From Cynocephalus volans (lineage: Eukaryota; Chordata; Mammalia; Dermoptera; Cynocephalidae), in contig NC_084463.1 of NCBI RefSeq assembly GCF_027409185.1, forward strand, positions 156,228,369-156,292,368: a stretch of DNA of 64,000 nt, in the 5' to 3' direction. Made by a program: the position numbers and the translations under genes. The notes under the pieces were generated by a model. That model ran no database searches, had not been told where the DNA came from, and was given only the letters and a program-made list of their open reading frames with translations. Shown here piece by piece: positions 57,124 to 64,000 of this stretch. Numbering within the stretch: the first letter of the stretch is position 1; each line of letters begins with the position of its first letter.

Positions 57124-57218
57124 TGTTGTTTTGGTGGCTGGCTGGTAAGGAGATCTGAACCCTTGACCCTAGTTTTACCAGCACCATGCTCTCCCGAGTG
57201 AGCTAACTGGCCAGCCCC
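57124..57218 (-). mobile_element. CYN-type SINE monomer
   Basis: Reverse complement begins GGGGCTGGCCAGTTAGCTCACTCGGGAGAGC and ends TTACCAGCCAGCCACCAAAAC. Similar flanks TCATAATAAAAAA and TCATGATAAAAAA lie on either side, consistent with a target-site duplication. Confidence 0.85.
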
Positions 57219-57289
57219 TCATGATAAAAAACTTTTAAAGTGTTGGTTAAAGATCTGTTCCACATTCTGAAAATCTTTAGGTGAGATCT

Positions 57290-58250
57290 TAGACTTCATG
57301 CTGCTGGTTGAGTCTGGCAACCTCCTCACCTGCCTTCCGGCATCTGCTGGCCTCTCTCCAGCCACCTTGCTACTCCTCCTGCCCACACTGCCTAGGTTCC
57401 CCTTGAACCCTTCTCATCCCTCCCGAATGCACCTCAGGCAAGGGGCTGCCAGCGCCTCTGCTTACCCTACCCAACCCGACTCTGTTCCTTTGCCCCAGGT
57501 CCATCTAGTGAACTTCTACTTCAAAATGCTGCTGTGTTGCCTCCCCTCAGACTTACCTGACTTTCAAAACAGGTGCACACCCTATCATCTGTGTTGGCAC
57601 CTCTATCAGTACTCCAGTGTCATGGCTATGTGCACCTGTAGTGTCCCGCCTCCCTGCCTGGACTACGCTCCAGCCACTTTGTGTCCTCAGAGCCTTAATG
57701 TCAGGTTTATGAAGGGAAACAACAGTCAGACCAAACCTGCATACCACAGGTGCCAAGCATCAAGGGCCACCATGACCCCTAGCAGCATCTCTGGTGGCAG
57801 TGCAGCCAGAAACAGGGAAAACAGTAGCCAACAGTTACTGAGTGCCTCCACGTGCTCACCACACATTAGTTCACTGAATTCTTAACAAGCCTGTGAAGCA
57901 AGCATCATGAGCTCATTTTCAGATGCAGAAACTGAGACATAAAGTCACACGTCATAGAAAGATGCGGAGCTGGGATTCAAACCTGGGCTTCTAACTCCAG
58001 GGCCCACACTTACCCACACTACACTCCTCGAAGGCTGTGGAGAGTGGTCATCAGCTACCCACTCCTGTCTTAGTTGACAATGGGGTGATCAGCTTGGTCT
58101 CAGAAGCCATGTGGCTTAAAAGCCAGTTCTATTACTTACTGTGTGGCCTTAAGCCCACACACTTCTCTGACCTTGTTTTCTCACCTGTAGAATGGGGATA
58201 ACACCACCTGTCTGGCAGGGTCATGCTGTGGTACTGAGAGGAGCTCCCTC
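57290..58250. repeat. L2 and MIR remnants
   Basis: 57300-57700 has L2-like text (GGTTCCCCTTGAACCCTTC, TGCCTGGACTACGCTCCAGCCAC). 57820-58020 is a minus-strand MIR (GCAGAAACTGAGACATAAAGTC). 58080-58240 is a plus-strand MIR (TTCTCACCTGTAGAATGGGGATAAC). The 195-codon open frame over the L2 lacks any gene support. Confidence 0.55.
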
Positions 58251-58259
58251 CATCTGGTG

Positions 58260-61200
58260 CCAGTGTTACTGGGGAGACTAGTGTGACAACACTGCCCCCA
58301 CGTGACCTCCTTGGTTAATGCTCCAAGGTCAATCACAACAATGTAGATCCCCCCTCACCTTCAACAGTGAAGGGACATGCGGTTTGATCATCAAAGGGCT
58401 CAAGTGCATGTAGGATGCAATAAGCATTAATTATACCACCCAACAACTTCTCTTTGGACACCTAGGACTACTGACTGCTCCTGGACCCTAAATACAAAAC
58501 TTGTTATCCTGATGATGTGGGTCCAGAAAAGGTGAGCCCTTTAGAATCCACCAACCCCCAAGTGAGACCTACTTCCAAAAAGTTTACCACAAGGCACTGG
58601 AGCCAAAATCTGGAGAGATGTGGCAGGGGTGAATGGCTGTTTCTTTTTATGTACCAAAGAAAGAAATAGACATGGCCTGGGCCTTGGACTGAGCCCCAGG
58701 GTTGACTCTCTCAATCTCCCACCTAGCAGCAGTGTGACATGAGATGAAAAGAGGAATGACAGCAATGGGTCTGCCCTTGTGGAGATTAAAATCTCATTAA
58801 GAAAGAAAATGTATAAACACATTCAAGGTAACATGGTTAGAGCTATGCTGGAGGCATAAACCATGGGCTTTGAGTGAGGTCACTCACCTGGCAGGGCAGG
58901 GATGGGCACCAGAGAAGGCTTCCTGGAGGATTTAGCCTGTCTTTGGGGAGAAAAGTCTCCAGGGAGAGAAAACAGTGTAGTAGTAGTAGTAGCAGTAGCA
59001 GCAGTCGTTTAAAAATATGTAGCATTTATTATCCACAGTCCCTGTTCTAAGCACTTTTCATATTCACTTAATCCTTACAGTAGCCCTAAAAAGTACAATC
59101 TCCAATCTTATGAATGAGAGAGAAGTTAAATAATCTGCCCAAGGTTCCGCAGCTACTAAGTGCCAGAGCCAGGATTCACAGCTAGAGTCTGGTTGCAGAG
59201 TCTCCTTCCACCCGTACTGCAAAGGGAGAGGCACGAAGCCCTGTGTGGTCTGCGGGGAACAAGAAACTGCTTGGAGTTGCTGGACAGCCAAGAGCAAGGC
59301 TGTTTTAGGAATTAAATGAGAAAACCTATGTAGTGTCTGGCAGCAGCTCTTCTGCTGATGTGAGTGGACAGGTGATCCATTTCTGAGCCTTAGGACACAA
59401 ACACAGAAGGCCAGGTCAGCGGCACCACACCTCAGTTCTTCTAGGTCAATGGTTCAGGACTGGTTGGGGGTGGGGATGGGATTATAGTCCCTCTGAGATA
59501 TATGCTAGGATACTCCCTCTCTAGAAAAATCACACATGCATGGACACACTACATGGTTCACATAATTTCAGGATGACCATACTGCCCCCCCCCCCCCAGA
59601 TCCTCCAAGAACCTCTGTCCTTCAGTGTCTCCTTTTTAGTTTTCCTGGAAACAAAAGCAGAGCTTAAGAATGCACAATAGTATCTAACATCAGAAACCAT
59701 TAGATGGCTTTAGTGCTGTACAAGCCTTGGGGTCCACCATAGCCCTGACGCCACATGCCTTGCCCTCAGCCCTCTGCCCACCTCAAATGCGCAGCTCTGC
59801 CACCTGCAAGCCAAAGCTGTTAGCAGCTCACCTTTTACTCAGCAGTTGTCTTAACTCCATTCTAAGCTTTTTCTGCCTGTGAACTGTGTGATTTGTCTTT
59901 TCGTAAAAATAATACTTTTGAAAAATCAAATGAGAATAAGCACCTACAATTGGTTATGTTCCACTAGTACAGTCATACATTAAGCCACACCTTCAAATTG
60001 GCACAAAGCAGACTGGCAAATGTTGGAAACCTTAAGTGTTCCGAACACTGCCTCATCATCTACTTTGGGACAGTCACCCCTAAGAACTAACCCAAACAAG
60101 AGCCTACATGCTCCAAGGTGTTCACTGAAGCACCATTTACAAACAGCTAGAACTCTGGCATGTACAGAGGGTGAGTTCCACGAACTATTAATAGGTACAC
60201 ACAGCTAGAGGCTTACCTGGTCAAATATTTATATGAGGAAACTGGGTTAAAAAATTAAATGGCTTCTTTACTGCAGGATCTTTTTTCAGAGTTTTCTCTA
60301 GCTACTAAGCACCCTGGCCCTCCAAGGGAGATACGGCATGCCCAAACTTACTTGACACCAGAACACAAACCCAGCAAAACACGTCTTAAGATTCTTCTGC
60401 TGTATCGACAGTGCGGACTACTATGCTCTTCCCCCTCACCCCCTCCAGGTGACACCCCTTCTCAGCTCCCCGTGCCAGCACTCCCACTTCCTCACCTCAT
60501 TCTCTCAAGCCATTCCAATCAGGCTTCCATCTCCAACATTCCCCTGGGATGGCCCTCATCAAGGGTCCTAATGATCTTCCTGGGCCACACCTGCACTTGA
60601 GCCACACTGGCCTTCCTGTTCCTCCACACACCTCCTCCTTCCAGCCCTGGAACCTTCCCTCTGCCTGCAACCCTCCTTCCCTTTTAGCTCCTTGTCATTC
60701 AGGCTTCATCATCATCACCTCAGAGGCCTTTCCTAACCTCCTAATCTAAAGCAGCCACACGATCTGACATTATCTGATCTCTTTATTTACTGTTCACCAG
60801 CTCCACCTCAACCTTTCAATTGCCAGTAAAATCTCCTTTTTGATTTTAGACATTTGGGGACAAATGTTCTATCACCTACAACCAAAGAATCCTCATGATA
60901 AGCTCACAGTTTCTCATCGGAAAGACAAGTCTAATCTTCCCTGGCTTGTGAGAAGCCACACCCACAAGGCAAGTGGCAGGACAAGTGACTGGAGGCCCTA
61001 GGAACACAAAGTCAAGGTCTACAGAGACGTGGAAGATTTCTTCTGACAAATGGCTTGTAGATTTGTTTTTGTTTTATTTCTGCTGTGAAATTAAAGAGAG
61101 AGGGGGAGAGCTGTGAAAGGAAAGGAATGATGGGCTTGCTGGTAGCCGGTGTCCCACTGTGTGCTCACTCCCTCCCCTCGCCTTTCCCAGCCAAGGTGTT
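58260..61200. other. intergenic ZP1-PRPF19 region, second part
   Basis: 58978-59002 is a (TAG/CAG)n triplet repeat, followed by a minus-strand MIR (about 59005-59180). A (C)n run is near 59586-59599. L2 3' sequence is at about 60470-60790 (GGAACCTTCCCTCTGCC .. AGGCCTTTCCTAACC). No gene is seen. Confidence 0.45.
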
Positions 61201-61232
61201 CCTGTACAGACAGACGCAGGGAGGTGGTTATG

Positions 61233-61670
61233 TTTATTGTTTTCTTTTTTTAATGAAACTAGATCACTGCTTACAAAACCCTGCACGAGTGCTCGTGCCA
61301 TCCCCTTCACAGTGCCCTTGGCTCAGCCTCTCCCCGTCTCACAGGAACTGATACACAGTGGATGTGGAACAGCCACCACCACTGACTCAATGAACAACCC
61401 AAAGGGAGAGACCCTGTGCTCCGACCCTGAGCCTTTAGACAGTGGCACTTCTTCCCACGTCCGTTCCCGTGGGGCCTGGAGGTCGCATGAATGAGGGTGG
61501 TCCATGCTGCTATGGCTCTCAGGCCGCCACCCAGACCAGAGTGAAATGATGGGAATGTCCCGCCCCATAAGGTGCCCCCCTCCCCCAGTAGTCTTACCCC
61601 CACCACCCCCCACCCCTAACTCTACCCCACTACTGAGATGAGGCCCAGCTTCTGACGGAAGGGATAGGGC
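61233..61670 (-). terminator. PRPF19: probable PRPF19 3' UTR with poly(A) signal
   Basis: Downstream of the PRPF19 stop on the minus strand, AATAAA occurs at 61233-61238 (TTTATT on plus) and again at 61073-61078. The nearer one would give a 3' UTR of about 430 bp. The true site is not determined from sequence alone. Confidence 0.5.
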
Positions 61671-61768
61671 CTACAGGCTGTAGAACTTGAGGCTCCTGTC
61701 CATGCCTGTTGAAGCGATGAACTTGGCATGGTGACCAAAGGCCACCCCTGTGGTCAGGCCACTATGTT
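61671..61768 (-). CDS. PRPF19: PRPF19 last coding exon (Prp19 C-terminal WD40 blade)
   Basis: The exon encodes [20 protein letters not shown], then [11 protein letters not shown] and TAG, which I recall as identical to the human PRPF19 C-terminus. It is bounded by an acceptor on the minus strand (TTTCTCTCCTCAG, exon from 61768). Two bases complete a Glu codon from the previous exon, which is not in view; the rest of the 504-residue protein lies beyond the right edge. PRPF19 is a U-box E3 ubiquitin ligase and core of the spliceosomal NineTeen complex, also active in DNA repair. This exon supplies the final strand set of its WD40 propeller. Confidence 0.95.
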
Positions 61769-63556
61769 CTGAGGAGAGAAACAAGAGGCAACTGTGAGAT
61801 GCTTTTCCTTCTTTATCCTCCTGTAGGTCTGAACACTGACCCTTAACAACAATCTCCCAATACACCCAGTCCTCCAGTCAGTATTCATCACACTGAATGT
61901 TACTGCTTCTCTGTCTGTTTCCCCACTCTGACCTGCTCGTCATTTATTTCCAGTGCCTCCCTTGGTGCCTGGCACAAAGCAGGCCCTCCATTTTTCATTG
62001 TTGGGATGAATGAACAAATGAACATCAGTCCCTCTTCTCACCTGAGCTTTCTGGGCAACTGCAATTCAGTTTGGTGAAAACCTCAGTGCTCAGCTTGTCA
62101 GTATGTTTAGTGCTAACTCCTTGCTTGTAACTGGAACAAGCATCTAACTCATGGGGTTCCAACTCCAGGACACTTGGGCCCCTAACACAGGGCAGGGCTG
62201 GGTCAGGGACATGAGTCTGAGCAACAATCCTCACGGGACTCAGGTAATTCATGAACACCAGGGCAAATCTCTTCTGGATTTAGGATCACATATGGAGTCA
62301 AGAAGCTCCCCACTAAAAAGTCCAGCCTATTCTTCCAGCCTGCCACTCTATTCCACTCAGCTCCATATCAAAACACTGGATCCATGTGCAGGGTCCAGTC
62401 CAGTCCATACTGTCAGGCCTGCACAACTTTGTAACAGACACACTGAGCAGGGCTCAGGAAAACATGGGGTGTGGCAGAAGTAGCTTGTACCTTGACTACA
62501 ACTGCTAATGAGGATGAGAATTTCATCAACAAAGACAACAGCAGCTACCATTCACTCAGCATCTTAAGTGAGTAATAGGAGCCCTGTGACCATGCATGCC
62601 ACTTCCACATCACTAGCTGGCACAATATGCAAAGCAGCGTTGATATTCCCATTTTAAAGATGAAGACGCTAAAGCTCTGAAAGGGAAAGTCACATACTCA
62701 GGGCCACACGACTACTAGGAGGTTAGAAACCCTGTCATCCACTGCCTCAGCATCTCATACTTTTCTTCTCCAGCACTTATGATTGCAATTAAATAAGTTT
62801 TTGTGAAATCATCCTACATCCGCCTTCCTAATCTGACTATAAATTCCATCAGTGCCAAGAATGAGTCTTATTCGCTGCTCTAATCACACAACAGACTGAG
62901 AAGCAATATTGAATAATAACAACAGCAAAGCCTTACTATGTGCCAGATGCAGTTCTAACCTACATATATATATATATATTTTCATCTAAACCTCACAACA
63001 ACCCCACTGAGTATATACTATTATCATCCCCATTTATTAAAGGCTCCACAGAGGTTACATAATGTTGGGACTCAAAACGATACCCCAAAGTATGGCGCTC
63101 TGGCACAGAGTGGTTTGATCTGAAGAACACCACCAAGGTCTCTGTGACCTTCTGTCCTCAGGTCCCTCACCCCTCTTTCTCTATGGAAGCTTTCTCTGAA
63201 CTTCCCTTACCTGACTAAGGGCAGATCCTCTGAAAGGAACACAAATGTCATGAATCCCCTCCCTGGGAACCGCATCAACAGGGGAAGATTAACTCATATC
63301 ACGAGAGGAGACTAGAGGCTGACACCACCCAAGACAGACTTTGTCAAAGACTATCTATCACCTTCGCTCGCTGTGCATGTCCTCCCCACACCCTCCCATA
63401 ACTTGTGTTGCCACCCCCCACCCCCAGAAGCCCCAGGCCCCCTATTCCTTTCTGTGGCTCAGGATGCCATGTAAGCTTCAATCATCTCACCCTTTCTTGA
63501 ATGTCTTATTTGGTTAGGACTCCCATGCTTATGCACGTAATTAAAATGGTTTTCCT
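61769..63556 (-). other. PRPF19: PRPF19 intron with MIR remnants
   Basis: Presumed intron upstream of the last PRPF19 exon. It contains an L2-type 3' end at about 61935-62025, minus-strand MIRs at about 62545-62745 and 62905-63065, and a (TA)n run near 62964-62980. I searched for the penultimate coding exon and did not find it. Confidence 0.5.
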
Positions 63557-63739
63557 GGGCCGGCCCGTGGCTCATTTGGGTGAGTGTGGTGCTGATAACA
63601 CCAAGGCCACAGGTTCAGATCCCTATATAGGGATGGCAGGTGAGTTCACTTGGGAGAGCGTGGTGCTGACAACACCAAGTCAAGGGTTAAGATCCCCTTA
63701 CCGGTCATCTTTAAAAAATAAAATAAAATAAAATAAAAT
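63557..63739 (+). mobile_element. CYN-type SINE dimer with (AAAAT)n tail
   Basis: Monomer 1 starts GGGCCGGCCCGTGGCTCATTTGG. Monomer 2 starts at about 63634 (GGATGGCAGGTGAGTTCACTTGG) and ends CTTACCGGTCATC. The tail has expanded into (AAAAT)n. Flanks AAAATGGTTTTCCT / AAAATGTTTTTCCT (63543-63556 and 63740-63753) are a 14-bp duplication with one mismatch. It lies antisense within the PRPF19 intron. Confidence 0.92.
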
Positions 63740-64000
63740 AAAATGTTTTTCCTCCTGTTAATCTGTCCATTGTCAATTTATTTTATAGACTCAATTATTG
63801 AAACTTCAGAAGGTAGAGAGAAATTTTTCTCTACCATACAGTAATTTGACAAATGTCATACAGCTTGAAAATGGTAGAGGTAGTACTAGCACTTATGGCC
63901 AAGCAATTTGACTCTTTAGTTCATTTCCTTAGCCACAGTGCTCTACTGCCTGAGGTAGTGATTAAATCTGCCTAGAAAAATCCATGCCAAACCCTAGATT

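Noticed and set aside
57298-57885. 195-codon plus-strand frame
   Set aside because: Lies over L2 and MIR remnants and has no protein family features.

Overview
This window is nuclear DNA from a placental mammal. It has intron-containing genes with GT/AG junctions and many interspersed repeats. The most likely source is a colugo (Dermoptera: Galeopterus or Cynocephalus). The evidence is a family of tRNA-Ile-like SINEs present as monomers and as head-to-tail dimers, most of them flanked by target-site duplications. This matches what I know of the colugo CYN/t-SINE family. The species call is an inference from those SINEs, not from a database match.

The gene order matches human 11q12.2, in the interval MS4A cluster - CCDC86 - PTGDR2 - ZP1 - PRPF19. 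From left to right: (1) 1-5.2 kb, + strand, the last four coding exons of an MS4A-family tetraspanning membrane protein, truncated by the left edge; (2) 5.3-20.5 kb, intergenic, with an inverted repeat pair, a 135-bp tandem duplication, MaLR LTRs and a dimeric SINE; (3) 20.8-25.8 kb, + strand, complete four-exon CCDC86 with a CpG-rich promoter carrying a CRE and an E-box; (4) 27.35-28.58 kb, - strand, the single coding exon of the prostaglandin D2 receptor PTGDR2, convergent with CCDC86; (5) 28.6-42.3 kb, intergenic, full of MIR, L2, L1, MaLR and CYN elements; (6) 42.4-51.35 kb, + strand, complete twelve-exon ZP1 (636 predicted residues), with TATA box, trefoil, ZP domain, furin site and transmembrane tail; (7) 51.4-61 kb, intergenic repeats; (8) 61.2-61.77 kb, - strand, the last coding exon and probable 3' UTR of PRPF19; the rest of that gene lies beyond the right edge.

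The genes form no operon or pathway. They are independent loci: a membrane channel-like protein, a nucleolar/MYC-linked coiled-coil protein, a chemoattractant GPCR, an egg-coat protein and a spliceosomal E3 ligase. I found no sign of an undescribed biological system. The points of interest are gene-structure details (ZP1 stop codon inside its poly(A) signal, a NAGNAG acceptor), datable transposon nesting, and several local duplications. Repeat family names come from remembered consensus features and should be confirmed with RepeatMasker.
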